Assembly (NCBI GenBank): GCA_964385175.1
Contig: CAYLNL010000011.1
Coordinates: forward strand, 25,951-89,950
Direction: 5' to 3'
Length of the DNA: 64,000 bases
Origin: CAYLNL01 sp964385175
Lineage (GTDB): Bacteria > Bacteroidota > Bacteroidia > Flavobacteriales > Flavobacteriaceae
The notes beneath the pieces were generated by a model. It was not told the DNA's origin. It ran no database searches and saw nothing but the letters and a program-made list of their open reading frames with translations. Positions 43,671 to 52,193 of the stretch are shown one piece after another. The position numbers and the translations under genes were made by a program. How positions within the stretch are numbered: position 1 is the first letter of the stretch; the number at the start of each line of letters is the position of its first letter.

Positions 43671-45230
43671 TTATTCGTACTCAATTTTGTTTGTTATGTC
43701 TTGTTCAATTATTTTGTAAATTAAATTCCCACCCAAAAGCATATCATAATTTGAGAAATTTGAAGGGATTATATTTCTTAACAAATAAGTGATTTCAGGA
43801 TTATAACTGTGATAAATTTTATTTTGATAAGTTATTTTCCAAGGTAAAGAAAAAATAGTTGAGCCATAATTAGAGATTTTTAATTCTTCGCTCTTACTAT
43901 TATAAAAATTTATTTCAATATTGTTTTGTGTTTCAGAAAAAAAGTTTTTAGTGTATATATATTCAAAATCTATAGAGTTACAAACTTCTGTAATATTAGT
44001 TTGTGTATATTTTGACACTTCACTTGGTTTAATCATTCCTGTAAAATTACCACCCCAATTCTCTCTTTCATTAAATTCATCAAATTGAATTTTCAAATAT
44101 CTTTCATAATCATCAAAATCTTTTTTATCGAACTTAAATTTATTTTTAAGTTGGTTTAATGATTTTATACTTTCCGATAAAATAATATGTTGAAAACTTA
44201 GAGGGTTAAAATCAGTCGTATTTTTTTTATAATTTTTTGAATTGAAAATATATTCATTATTTTTTAAATTGATTTCAGCACTCTCTATATTTTCTTTGTA
44301 AGTAACTATCATATGAACTCGTTTGTTGGGTTCATAGGTCTTTGATTGTATTGATATTCTTTTAATCTGATTATCAAAAAAAGGTTTTAGATTTGATACG
44401 TTTCCAATTTCAGGAAGTGAAAAAAAGGTAATGTTATTTTCTACATATTTTTCTATTAATTCAAGACTTAGATTTAAAATAAAATGTTTACCATCTCTGC
44501 TATGAATATCAATTATTTTTTTTTCTTTTTCAATTTCAAAGTTTAAAACAGGAACTTTAAATTCTTTCCAAGAAATTGGATTTAGTTTAGAATAGTAAAT
44601 GTAATCATTTTGGCTAATTAAAATTAGTGAGTCAATAATTCTAATTTTATCAATTCTATTTCTTGCAGAGTTGGGCAAAATTTTAAATTTATTTTGGTCT
44701 ATTGGTGTTGGAATTTGTTTTGTAGTTTTCCAATTGTCGGTAGTAATAGCCAAACCGTTTGAAAGTCCTCCTGCAATTCCATTGTTTTCATCAACCATAT
44801 ATATAGAAAAAACTCTGTTTACAGGATTGAAAGGCGGATTAAATTTAGTCCACGTTTCACCATAATTGTCAGAGTAATGTATAAAGTTGTCTGAGCCACC
44901 CATCCAAACCTTCCCATTTGAAAAATTAGTAGATATATAAATCCAAGCATTTCCGTCAAATTTTGTTACTTTCCAATTTTTCCCTCCATCAGTTGTTTTA
45001 TAAACTATATTTGTGTTTTGTTCATATCGAGGAATATTAGAAGTTAAATCTTCAAGAAAACCTGCAATTAAAATTGTATCTTTATTAAATCGTATTATTT
45101 TATCAGGGCTATCATATTCAGTAAGTGAATGTTTTTTCTTTAAAAGTTCAATTACTTCTTCGTCAGTTTTTTGAGCAAATAAATTTGCTGTTAGGAAGAT
45201 TAGTAATGTTGTTAATCGTATTGTTTTCAT
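43671..45230 (-). CDS. Exported YCF48/BNR-repeat protein
   Basis: 519 residues from the ATG at 45230 (MKTIRLTTLLIFLTANLFAQ, signal peptide). The open frame continues upstream through B element 2, but that part is repeat translation. Residues 60-200 contain Asp-box-like propeller blades: VYKTTDGGKNWKVTKFDG, IHYSDNYGETWTKF and AITTDNWKTTKQIPT. The remainder is AT-rich, Lys/Asn-rich and not recognised. Such propellers occur in secreted or outer-membrane proteins. The gene is bracketed by two almost identical B elements in direct orientation and is followed by a D element. Confidence 0.8.
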   Translation of the reverse strand: MKTIRLTTLLIFLTANLFAQKTDEEVIELLKKKHSLTEYDSPDKIIRFNKDTILIAGFLEDLTSNIPRYEQNTNIVYKTTDGGKNWKVTKFDGNAWIYISTNFSNGKVWMGGSDNFIHYSDNYGETWTKFNPPFNPVNRVFSIYMVDENNGIAGGLSNGLAITTDNWKTTKQIPTPIDQNKFKILPNSARNRIDKIRIIDSLILISQNDYIYYSKLNPISWKEFKVPVLNFEIEKEKKIIDIHSRDGKHFILNLSLELIEKYVENNITFFSLPEIGNVSNLKPFFDNQIKRISIQSKTYEPNKRVHMIVTYKENIESAEINLKNNEYIFNSKNYKKNTTDFNPLSFQHIILSESIKSLNQLKNKFKFDKKDFDDYERYLKIQFDEFNERENWGGNFTGMIKPSEVSKYTQTNITEVCNSIDFEYIYTKNFFSETQNNIEINFYNSKSEELKISNYGSTIFSLPWKITYQNKIYHSYNPEITYLLRNIIPSNFSNYDMLLGGNLIYKIIEQDITNKIEYE

Positions 45231-45240
45231 AAATGGCATA

Positions 45241-45350
45241 CAACGACGAGCGGCTTCACGCAGTTCGCCTGTGGCGAATTGTGTGAAACCGATGTTGTGA
45301 GAAGTCCCTAAGGGCTTCTCACGGCATCGCCGTGAAGCCGCTCGTCGTTG
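45241..45350 (+). repeat. B element 2, attC-like palindrome
   Basis: The outer arms are perfect over 20 bases: CAACGACGAGCGGCTTCACG (45241-45260) and its complement at 45331-45350. It lies 11 bases upstream of the YCF48-like start, in the 5' leader predicted from the TATATTTG element at 45395. Confidence 0.9.
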
Positions 45351-45382
45351 TGGCGGAAGCCCGCAGGGATTTCGCCACAACG
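45348..45382. repeat. Second hairpin attached to B element 2
   Basis: GTTGTGGCG and CGCCACAAC arms as at 43505-43539; apparently identical. Confidence 0.85.
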
Positions 45383-45394
45383 TTTAGATAAACG

Positions 45395-45402
45395 CAAATA
45401 TA
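45395..45402 (-). promoter_or_regulatory. TATATTTG promoter of YCF48-like gene
   Basis: TATATTTG on the minus strand, upstream of B element 2. The predicted mRNA would have a leader of about 155 bases consisting of the B hairpins. Confidence 0.65.
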
Positions 45403-45500
45403 GAAAAAACAATCTTGTTTGTTCTTTTTATTGCGTTTATCCAGCTGATTTTGTACAACAAAACGAAACAGGTTCCGGTGTTGCGTTTATCTGCCAACCT

Positions 45501-45605
45501 CACTCTCCCAACTCTCCCGGCTTCTGAACCTTCGCATATCTACCCCCGCACAGGGGCGCACTCAGACACGCGAACGCGAGTGTATGAATGCGAGGGTTGT
45601 CCTGG
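45501..45605 (+). repeat. A element 14
   Basis: CACTCTCCCAACTCTCCCGG, then a GC-rich centre with CCCCCGCACAGGGGCGCACT. The AAAACAAAAACCG part is missing. 3' of the DinB-like gene. Confidence 0.65.
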
Positions 45606-45622
45606 TGAGGATTATCTTCATT

Positions 45623-46147
45623 TTAGCTTTTTAAAATGCCCAGGTATTCTATCCATGGCCCTACCTCAGTTTTGTATTGTTTTGCCATAACTCTCGATAT
45701 TTGGGAAATATGCCCTAAATCATGAACCACCCAGGTTGATAAAAGCTCTTTTAAGGTAACTTCTCCTAATTCAGGGTGAATGCCTTTTTCTAATAATTTG
45801 GAATCGTCTATTTGCAAAGATTTTAGAACGTCCAGGTTTTTATTTCGCAGTTCTTTAAATTCTTTCAACAATTCTACTATTGGTCTTTCCTGGTTTTCAT
45901 GCGCTTGTGCAAACCTGTCAAACGGGGTGAAGGTTTTGTTCTCTGAGTTTGATAAAATAATTTTTGTTCTTGGAATCCAATCGGTTTTCTCTCCATGAAT
46001 TAAATGCCCAACAATTTCATACGGGCTCCAGGTATTTTGTCCTTCATTGCTTTTTTGCCATTCTTCCGGCAGGCCGCTTACTAATGATTCTATTACTAAG
46101 GGAGTCCTACTCAGTATTTCAATTGATTTGTTTATATTAAAGGTCAT
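45623..46147 (-). CDS. DinB-like (DinB_2) four-helix protein
   Basis: 174 residues of the DinB/YfiT metal-binding superfamily. The metal-ligand histidines are probably in EIVGHLIHGEKTDW near 48 and STWVVHDLGHISQISRVMAK near 140. Family members include thiol-dependent transferases and unknown enzymes, and their substrates are usually unknown. Single-gene cassette with a TATATTTG element and a partial B element upstream and an A element downstream. Confidence 0.88.
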   Translation of the reverse strand: MTFNINKSIEILSRTPLVIESLVSGLPEEWQKSNEGQNTWSPYEIVGHLIHGEKTDWIPRTKIILSNSENKTFTPFDRFAQAHENQERPIVELLKEFKELRNKNLDVLKSLQIDDSKLLEKGIHPELGEVTLKELLSTWVVHDLGHISQISRVMAKQYKTEVGPWIEYLGILKS

Positions 46148-46169
46148 GGATATATTTTTTATGTATTAT

Positions 46170-46256
46170 AATGGCAACAAAGAGCGGTTTCAGGCAGTTC
46201 GCCTGTGGCAAATAGAGTGAACCCACCCTGGTGAGAGGTTCTCAAGGGTTTCTCTC
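46170..46256 (+). repeat. B element 3, partial
   Basis: Shares GCAGTTCGCCTGTGGC and GTGAGAGGTTCTCAAGGGTT with the full B copies but lacks the right arm. Upstream of the DinB gene. Confidence 0.7.
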
Positions 46257-46272
46257 AACAGTAAGATACCTG

Positions 46273-46280
46273 CAAATATA
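46273..46280 (-). promoter_or_regulatory. TATATTTG promoter of DinB gene
   Basis: TATATTTG on the minus strand with a predicted leader of about 120 bases that contains B element 3. Confidence 0.65.
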
Positions 46281-46304
46281 GAAAAAATGCTATTGTTTTT
46301 ATGG

Positions 46305-46378
46305 GTTTTCGCGCCTGCAGGAGCCGCACACCTGCTCCCGCGCAGGGGCGCCTGTATGCCCGCATGTGCGAGGGCGCA
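46305..46378 (+). repeat. A element 15, partial
   Basis: GC-rich part only: GCCGCACACCTGCTCCCGCG and CCTGTATGCCCGCATGTGCG. It lies 3' of the KASIII gene with 95 bases between. Confidence 0.6.
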
Positions 46379-46473
46379 AAACTTACGTTAATGACCGGGC
46401 TGCCACTTTTGGGCAGGCGCTGCTATACCCAGAGGGCTGGCCGTTTGAATATCTTTTCTCAATTAAGGAAGTA

Positions 46474-47550
46474 TTAGATTCTGTAGCAGATGGCATTTAT
46501 ATTCATCCCTGCACCAACAGATGCAAACAAAACTATATCCCCGGTTTTTAAAGAAAATCCCTCCAGTTGGTTTTTTCGAACCATATTAAAAAGAGTGGGA
46601 ACTGTTGCTACAGAACTGTTGCCAAGTTTGTGAATATTCATGGGCAAAACAGTATCTGGTACCTCAGAGATGCCATACAACTTATACAAGGCTTTTATGA
46701 TTGCTTCATCTAGTTTTTCATTTGCCTGGTGAATAAATATCATATTTACATCCTTGATTCCTAATCGTGCTTTTTCAAGACATTCTTTCATGGCAGCGGG
46801 AACGTGCTTTATGGCATATTCATATATCTTTCTGCCTTTCATTTTCAGATATCTCAGCCGGGGGTCAGAATGAGGAAAATTAGATTCTCCTAAGTATAAA
46901 TAATATACTTCTTCTAAACAATGCGACTGTGTTGCGGCGCTTACTATTCCGCTTCCGTGGAGCTCATCTACTTCCTGGTATTCTACCACACAAGCTCCTG
47001 CGCCATCAGAATAAATCATGCTGTCTCTATCATAACTATCTATAACCCTGCTCAATGTTTCAGCGCCAATCACTAAGCATTTTTTTGCAAGCGTTGCTTT
47101 TAAAAACGCATCTGCCTGAATTAATCCCTGAATCCATCCGGGGCATCCAAACAATATGTCATAGGGTGTGCAATACGGATTTTTAATCTTGAGATTATGC
47201 TTTATCCGGGAAGAAACCGGGGGCACAGTATCTGTTTGATGGGTATGTTTAATTACATTTCCAAAGTTGTGCGCAACAATAATCTGGTCGAGTGTTTCTA
47301 TATCTATTTTACTTTCTTCAATGGCTTCTCTTGCTGCAAATGTTCCGATATCGGAAGTATTTATTTCTGTGTGGGTATAACGCCTCTCTTCAATGCCGGT
47401 AATTTGTCTAAATTTTTCAACAACAACGGTAGGGTCTGTTTCTATCCTGGTTTTATTTTCGTCAAAGAAATCATGTACTGAAAAATCTCTGTTTGTTTTA
47501 ATTATTTGAGGGATGTAGCTTCCGGTGCCTGTTATTACTGTTCTTTTCAT
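46474..47550 (-). CDS. Beta-ketoacyl-ACP synthase III family protein
   Basis: 358 residues of the thiolase fold. The Cys-His-Asn triad is complete: Cys in ILFGCPGWIQGLIQADA, His in IFIHQANEKLDEAI and Asn in IHKLGNSSVATVP. The N-terminus (VITGTGSYIPQIIKTN) and GAGACVVEY are also typical. It condenses an acyl-CoA with an ACP- or CoA-bound malonyl group. It stands alone without acyl-carrier or other fatty acid genes, so it is probably an accessory or natural-product-type enzyme rather than the housekeeping FabH. Confidence 0.9.
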   Translation of the reverse strand: MKRTVITGTGSYIPQIIKTNRDFSVHDFFDENKTRIETDPTVVVEKFRQITGIEERRYTHTEINTSDIGTFAAREAIEESKIDIETLDQIIVAHNFGNVIKHTHQTDTVPPVSSRIKHNLKIKNPYCTPYDILFGCPGWIQGLIQADAFLKATLAKKCLVIGAETLSRVIDSYDRDSMIYSDGAGACVVEYQEVDELHGSGIVSAATQSHCLEEVYYLYLGESNFPHSDPRLRYLKMKGRKIYEYAIKHVPAAMKECLEKARLGIKDVNMIFIHQANEKLDEAIIKALYKLYGISEVPDTVLPMNIHKLGNSSVATVPTLFNMVRKNQLEGFSLKTGDIVLFASVGAGMNINAICYRI

Positions 47551-47607
47551 ACCGTTAGGTGGGTTTTTTTGAATTGGTTTTGTATTTTAGATAGCGTTTG
47601 GGCATAA

Positions 47608-47696
47608 CAGCAGGCAACTTCCGGCAGTTCGCCTGTGGCGAATGAAGTGAAACCGCTCTGGTGAGAAGGTTCCGAAGGGCTTCTCACAACAGTTAG
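47608..47696 (+). repeat. B element 4, partial
   Basis: Contains GGCAGTTCGCCTGTGGCGAA, TGAAACCG and GAAGGGCTTCTCAC, as in the full B copies, but no right arm. Upstream of the KASIII gene. Confidence 0.75.
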
Positions 47697-47703
47697 GCAA
47701 TTG

Positions 47704-47711
47704 CAAATATA
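47704..47711 (-). promoter_or_regulatory. TATATTTG promoter of KASIII gene
   Basis: TATATTTG on the minus strand; the predicted leader of about 150 bases contains B element 4. Confidence 0.65.
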
Positions 47712-47780
47712 GAGAAAAAATACCGCAGGGTTTTTCCCGGCAGCCACCCGCTTACAAACATAGAAAAAACATCCTTGTTT

Positions 47781-47869
47781 CTGCCGACTTTCCTGTATGC
47801 GGGCACTCCTATATACCCTCGCCTGTATGCGCGCTAACATACGCGTAGGGCTTGCGGCAGCGAGGAGGT
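47781..47869 (+). repeat. A element 16, partial
   Basis: CTGCCGACTTTCCTGTATGC, GC-rich alternating part and GGCTTGCGGCAGCGAGGAGG. 3' of the effector-like gene. Confidence 0.6.
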
Positions 47870-47896
47870 TATTTTGTGTTATAGACTTGTATCATT

Positions 47897-48928
47897 CTAC
47901 CAAGGTCCATCTGGCACATCTCTCTCTTCTTTCCCATTAAGTTTTTCCATAGATACCTTTCCACTATCAGAAATTTTTGCCTCATGTATAACATTAAATG
48001 ATTTTACCCCTTTACCAGGTACTTTATAGTCCCAGGGTATATTCCATTTAAAGTTTCCTGGGCCACCATTATCTACATCATCAAATTCATCTTTTGAAAT
48101 TCCACCGGACTGAATATCATCATCAAGGTTTAACTTATTCTTTTCATCTAACGATTCCCAGTCACCTTCATCATGTTTAAATGTAGCCCACTTCTTGAAA
48201 GGCCCACTTGTCTCCGGAAGAGCTTCTCCTTCTCTGACCAACAATCCATTAAATGATACTGTATCTGGCAAATATTCTGTGTTTTCAGCTATAAAGCCCG
48301 CCCCCGCCATATCATCGGAATACCCTGAATTTTCAGAACTTACGTTTAGAAATTTACCTCCAGTTGGTTCAATTACTCCAATACTAAGTTTATCCTTCAG
48401 TTCATCGCCTTCGTCATCTCTTTTTACAGAGAACTCTACATTTCCGGCCGTACCATTTGCAGTGTATGTATCACCATTTAATTCTCCTGAACCCGATTCT
48501 TTTTTGTATAATGCCGTTCCTGTCCCTTCACCTTCTTTATCAGGTCCAGTAGCTGTAGAGGTGAGCGTTAAATCTTCTCCTAAACCAAGCTTATCAGAAT
48601 CTCTGTTCGCCGGAGTGTTAACAAATGATTTATCAATTTTTAAAGTTTTTCTTTGAATGACATTATGTACACTTTTGCTATTTCCACTTCTTTGAGCTAC
48701 GTTTTTTTCTTTTACGATGTGGCTATTATTCGCCATTTCCTGGATAGCTTTCAACTGCTTTACCTTATGGCTATTATTTGCCATTTCTTGCAGCTTTCGT
48801 TGCGCAACGGCTTTCGGCCGGTTATCCACCAGCTGAAAAGTTGGTTCAGCCCCCTCTTTTTTTTGCAAAGCAACATTTACCGCTGCCTGGCTTTTGTTTT
48901 CCGATGCTTTGCTTGCGTGTGTGTTCAC
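47897..48928 (-). CDS. Effector-like protein with contractile-injection-type leader
   Basis: 343 residues from a GTG start (MNTHASKASENKSQAAVN). The N-terminal 100 residues match a leader I know from Bacteroidota proteins linked to extracellular contractile injection systems: FQLVDNRPKAVAQRKLQEMA, then repeats of (L/I)QEMANNSH.VK, and VAQR. Known members carry a DUF4157 peptidase or other toxins after it. Here the C-terminal 240 residues are acidic, strand-rich and not recognised (GTAGNVEFSVKRDDEGDEL and similar). No baseplate or tube genes are in the window, so the apparatus would be elsewhere. Confidence 0.75.
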   Translation of the reverse strand: MNTHASKASENKSQAAVNVALQKKEGAEPTFQLVDNRPKAVAQRKLQEMANNSHKVKQLKAIQEMANNSHIVKEKNVAQRSGNSKSVHNVIQRKTLKIDKSFVNTPANRDSDKLGLGEDLTLTSTATGPDKEGEGTGTALYKKESGSGELNGDTYTANGTAGNVEFSVKRDDEGDELKDKLSIGVIEPTGGKFLNVSSENSGYSDDMAGAGFIAENTEYLPDTVSFNGLLVREGEALPETSGPFKKWATFKHDEGDWESLDEKNKLNLDDDIQSGGISKDEFDDVDNGGPGNFKWNIPWDYKVPGKGVKSFNVIHEAKISDSGKVSMEKLNGKEERDVPDGPW

Positions 48929-48960
48929 GGTGTATTGTTGTCGGGTTTAAAATTGTCTGC

Positions 48961-49032
48961 TCCCCTGCTCTCCGAATTCTACCGGTTTTGGAGCCCCGCT
49001 CCCGCACAGGCACACTGCTTATGGCGGTGAAG
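48961..49032 (+). repeat. A element 17, partial
   Basis: GCTCTCCGAATTCTACCGG is a relic of the first hairpin; CCGCTCCCGCACAGGCACAC follows. It lies between the start of the effector-like gene and the stop of the next cassette gene. Confidence 0.65.
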
Positions 49033-49050
49033 GTTTAAAACAAAAGTACG

Positions 49051-49947
49051 TTAAATATCAACGGCAATTTGTATTACATTCTTTAATATTGGAGTGCCCG
49101 TTGGCGAATCATATCCATGGAAGGTTACAAGGTGTTTTTTATTGTCTTTTTTATCTTCATATACCTGCATTTTTATTTTTTCATTATAATGAAAATCATT
49201 TAGATAATGTATATTAGTCTGGGTTATTCTGAACGATTTTCCAAAAAGCTGATAAAGATAATCCGATAATAAAACCATAAATTTTGCCTGGCTCATATTT
49301 TGCTCGGGAGTCATGTATGAGAGGGGTACATTTTCTATAAGTTTAATTTTATCATTATTTTTCTCGCTGATATTTTGAACTTCTTTTCTTATTTGGGTGC
49401 GATTATTTTCGGCCGCATTCATTTTAGATAAAAAATCGTTAATTATCCTGCTTTTAAACTTACCCTCCATATCAATATGTTTAAGCGCATTAAACAGGTA
49501 GTCCGGGATTTTTGTATTTTTAGTATTCATGGGAACATAAAAAATATTTTGGCTTCCAATAACTTTTATAGAACCATTATCTCCTCTAAAAACACATAAA
49601 AGACCCCAGCTTTTTTTGGTAACATTGTAAACAAACATTTGGGCCTTTATATTCTCATGAAATATAAAATCATCATAAAATCTATAAAATCCACGGGTAG
49701 TTTTTAGAAAATAATTTACTGCGATTTCTTTATCAAAATTAGGCAATAGTTCACCCGAACGTTCGCGAACGATGCCAAACAACTCTGGAAAGTAGGCCGG
49801 GGCAACCATTCTATCTAAGTACATCATATTAAAGGTAGCTTTAAAATGACACTCGTAGCATTTAAAATACATTGGCAAGTACTTAACAAACGGGTGTAAG
49901 GCCTTGACTTTATTCGGATTAAATAATCTAAGATAGGTATGGTGCAT
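49051..49947 (-). CDS. Hypothetical protein, 298 aa
   Basis: Not recognised. It begins MHHTYLRLFNPNKVKALHPF and holds a CYECHFKATFNMM segment near residue 34 whose two Cys and His could bind a metal, but no full zinc finger is seen. The centre is Lys/Asn-rich. It has no signal peptide or membrane segment. Single gene with TATATTTG element and weak B element upstream. It could work with the effector-like gene downstream, but the intervening A element suggests separate units. Confidence 0.65.
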   Translation of the reverse strand: MHHTYLRLFNPNKVKALHPFVKYLPMYFKCYECHFKATFNMMYLDRMVAPAYFPELFGIVRERSGELLPNFDKEIAVNYFLKTTRGFYRFYDDFIFHENIKAQMFVYNVTKKSWGLLCVFRGDNGSIKVIGSQNIFYVPMNTKNTKIPDYLFNALKHIDMEGKFKSRIINDFLSKMNAAENNRTQIRKEVQNISEKNNDKIKLIENVPLSYMTPEQNMSQAKFMVLLSDYLYQLFGKSFRITQTNIHYLNDFHYNEKIKMQVYEDKKDNKKHLVTFHGYDSPTGTPILKNVIQIAVDI

Positions 49948-50072
49948 TTGTAGTTTTTACTTTATAGAGTTGAAAAAATATGGCATGGCGGCAATAGCCT
50001 CTTTAAAAAGTAAAATCCTGCCTATACGGCCATCCCAGGTATAAAACGTCTATTAAATTGCTGCTACCGGCA

Positions 50073-50150
50073 AGCAGCTTTCCGGCGTTGCCGTGAGAGA
50101 CTCTGTGGGATTTTTCACAAGAGCTATTTCTCTTTATTTGCCACAATATA
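50073..50150 (+). repeat. B-like element 5, weak
   Basis: TTCCGGCGTTGCCGTGAGAGA and TCTGTGGGATTTTTCACAAG recall the centre of the B family. Similarity is low. Confidence 0.4.
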
Positions 50151-50160
50151 TAGATAAACG

Positions 50161-50168
50161 CAAATATA
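50161..50168 (-). promoter_or_regulatory. TATATTTG promoter of 49051-49947 gene
   Basis: TATATTTG on the minus strand, about 210 bases before the start codon, with the weak B element in the predicted leader. Confidence 0.5.
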
Positions 50169-50338
50169 GCAAAAAAATATACACTCTATTATAATTGAGA
50201 TTATTTTTCTATATTATATATAATAAAATGAAATATTATTTGCAATTATAATTATCTGCCCTGCATACAAAAGTTGTAGAAGACTATGCCCGGTTGCTAA
50301 ATTCTATAGAGAAGATAAACCCCCGCCTTCTGAAATCA
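50169..50338. other. AT-rich spacer
   Basis: Contains the palindromic AT run TATTATATATAATA. No gene seen. Confidence 0.4.
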
Positions 50339-50450
50339 CCGCCTCCCGGAGCTTCCTGGCTTCGCGGCTAAAACAAAAACACTCCCGCGCAGGCGCGCCT
50401 GTATATGCGGGGGCACGGGCGGGCGCAACGCTTGCGCTGGCAGGGTCGCG
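50339..50450 (+). repeat. A element 18
   Basis: CGGAGCTTCCTGGCTTCGCG, then AAAACAAAAACACTCCCGCG and a GC-rich centre with CGCAACGCTTGCGCTGGC. 3' of the sigma-factor gene. Confidence 0.85.
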
Positions 50451-50488
50451 TAGTATTGCCGCTAATAGTTTCCGGCTTTCTTTGGTTT

Positions 50489-51289
50489 TCAATAGTCGTT
50501 TATTATTTTTTTTGTAGATAGTATTTCATTGAGTCTGATTATGAAATTTAAATCGTTTTTAAATGTCCCATGATTTTGATAGATACCTTCTAACGAACAT
50601 AATTCTTCCATTTCTTGGTTGTACGTTTCAATTTTGTCTGCAAAGTGTAAGCTATTTTTTTGGATTCTCCCGCAAGAAAGAGCTGTATTGATTCTGTTGC
50701 TGCATCTACATTTATTTGCAGGATTATAAACCCCACAGTTACGATTCAAAAAATTACCTAATATTTTTCTAGCTTGTTCAAGGCGTTTTCTGAAATTTTC
50801 GGGTGTGGTTTCGCTAATTGCCGAACCCATTTTGCTATTCATTTTTAAGACGCTGCCTAAAATAAAAGCTAATCGCTGTTCTCTGTTTAAGCACTGCAAC
50901 ATAGCCAGGGTACAACTTACTTTCATCTCTTTTTCTAACAGCTCTTTGTCGGGTAAATTATATTCTAACGGGGCTTTATAAATTTGCAAGTCATTGGCAT
51001 AAATATCAAATGAAGTGAGCACTGTTTCAATTTTAGTCTGCTTTTGATTAATGAGATAATTTGTTGCAACCCGATAAGCCCATGTCTGAAACTTACTTCT
51101 TCCGTTGAACTTGCTTAAATTGGTTACAATTTTTAAAAGTATTTCCTGGGTTGCATCTTCGGCATCCATTCTGCTCCACAAAAACCGAAGCGAAAGATTA
51201 AAAATTAACCCTTGAACGGAATGGACAAGTTGCTCCATGCTTTTTTTATCGCCCTCTAAACATTTTTTTATTAATTCCTGTTCGTTCAT
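50489..51289 (-). CDS. RNA polymerase sigma-70 family factor (ECF-like)
   Basis: 266 residues. Region 2 is clear: LSLRFLWSRMDAEDATQEIL and FQTWAYRVATNYLINQ. Region 4 is weaker (LNREQRLAFILGSVLKMNSK). The long C-terminal extension contains a Cys cluster, NCGVYNPANKCRCSNRINTA, that may bind zinc. It should direct polymerase to stress-type promoters. It lies 69 bases after a SnoaL-like gene on the same strand; no anti-sigma gene is adjacent. Confidence 0.87.
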   Translation of the reverse strand: MNEQELIKKCLEGDKKSMEQLVHSVQGLIFNLSLRFLWSRMDAEDATQEILLKIVTNLSKFNGRSKFQTWAYRVATNYLINQKQTKIETVLTSFDIYANDLQIYKAPLEYNLPDKELLEKEMKVSCTLAMLQCLNREQRLAFILGSVLKMNSKMGSAISETTPENFRKRLEQARKILGNFLNRNCGVYNPANKCRCSNRINTALSCGRIQKNSLHFADKIETYNQEMEELCSLEGIYQNHGTFKNDLNFIIRLNEILSTKKIINDY

Positions 51290-51358
51290 ATTAAGTAAAT
51301 GTATTGCAATAAAGGGATTACCGGATATGGCAACCCCTTACAAAATTTATGTTCTTAA

Positions 51359-51880
51359 TTACCTATTCATTAAAAATTGAGCATTGGGATTGTCCTGTAT
51401 CATAAGCCAGTTTCCGTCTGCTTGTTTTCTCAAAACTGCAATCGATAACCCACTTTGTTCCATCTTTGTTCCATCGGGTAAATGCCCCGTCATTTTCCAG
51501 GGCGCTATATGGGTGGCAATATCTCCCGAAATGTAAACCTCATGCCCTCTATATGTAAAAATTGGATTCATAGTTACAAATTGTGTAAATGCCATTCGTA
51601 AATTCTCCTTGCCTGTTACCGGTTTCTGTGGCTCAAACATCACAATTGCACCATCTTCATAAGTAGCTAACACACCATCAATATCTTTTTTTTCAAAAGC
51701 CGCCGTCATTTTTACAATCACATTGTAAACCTTTTGTTGTTCTTCGTTAAAATTTTGCTCCATTTTTTTGCCTATTTTTTGAATTGTTTGATTGTTTTTT
51801 GCCTTTTGAGGTGTTTGTGCATCGCTATTTGAAATAGTTCCAAATATCAGTGCGATTAGTAAAATACGTGTCTGTTGCAT
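51359..51880 (-). CDS. Exported SnoaL/DUF4440-like protein
   Basis: 173 residues with a signal peptide (MQQTRILLIALIFGTISNSD). The domain reads VIVKMTAAFEKKDIDGVLAT, YEDGAIVMFEP and MTGHLPDGTKMEQSGLSIAV, typical of the NTF2-like DUF4440/SnoaL fold. Members are small-molecule binding proteins or isomerases; the ligand is unknown. It precedes the sigma factor in the same direction and may be its co-transcribed partner. Confidence 0.85.
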   Translation of the reverse strand: MQQTRILLIALIFGTISNSDAQTPQKAKNNQTIQKIGKKMEQNFNEEQQKVYNVIVKMTAAFEKKDIDGVLATYEDGAIVMFEPQKPVTGKENLRMAFTQFVTMNPIFTYRGHEVYISGDIATHIAPWKMTGHLPDGTKMEQSGLSIAVLRKQADGNWLMIQDNPNAQFLMNR

Positions 51881-51972
51881 CGTTTTTTTGTTTTAATGTA
51901 GCCGATTCATTTCAGCTACACTACATTAGACAGGTAAAAATACAAACTGTGAATTTTTAGAGGTTTTATTTT

Positions 51973-52115
51973 TCGCAGAGCGTCTCCTATAACAAAAACC
52001 GCTCCCGTGCAGGGGAGCGCTTATATGCGTGCGGGCGCAAGCGCACGAGCGAAACGCTTGTGCCGGTGCGGGAAATCGTATCATGCAAAGCCGGGAGACT
52101 TTGCGGGGCGATGTA
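51973..52115 (+). repeat. A element 19
   Basis: AACAAAAACCGCTCCCGTGC, CGAAACGCTTGTGCCGGTGC and the second hairpin GCAAAGCCGGGAGACTTTGC. 3' of the RhuM gene. Confidence 0.85.
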
Positions 52116-52193
52116 GGTAAGTTCTTTGGCTGGTTTTGGTTTTGCGCTGGCTGGTGCAACCAGCCAATGTGCCTGGCTACGAAGCGTTGGCAA

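Noticed and set aside
45231..45380. N-terminal extension of the YCF48-like protein
   Set aside because: It translates the B2 palindrome; the ATG at 45230 starts a clean signal peptide.
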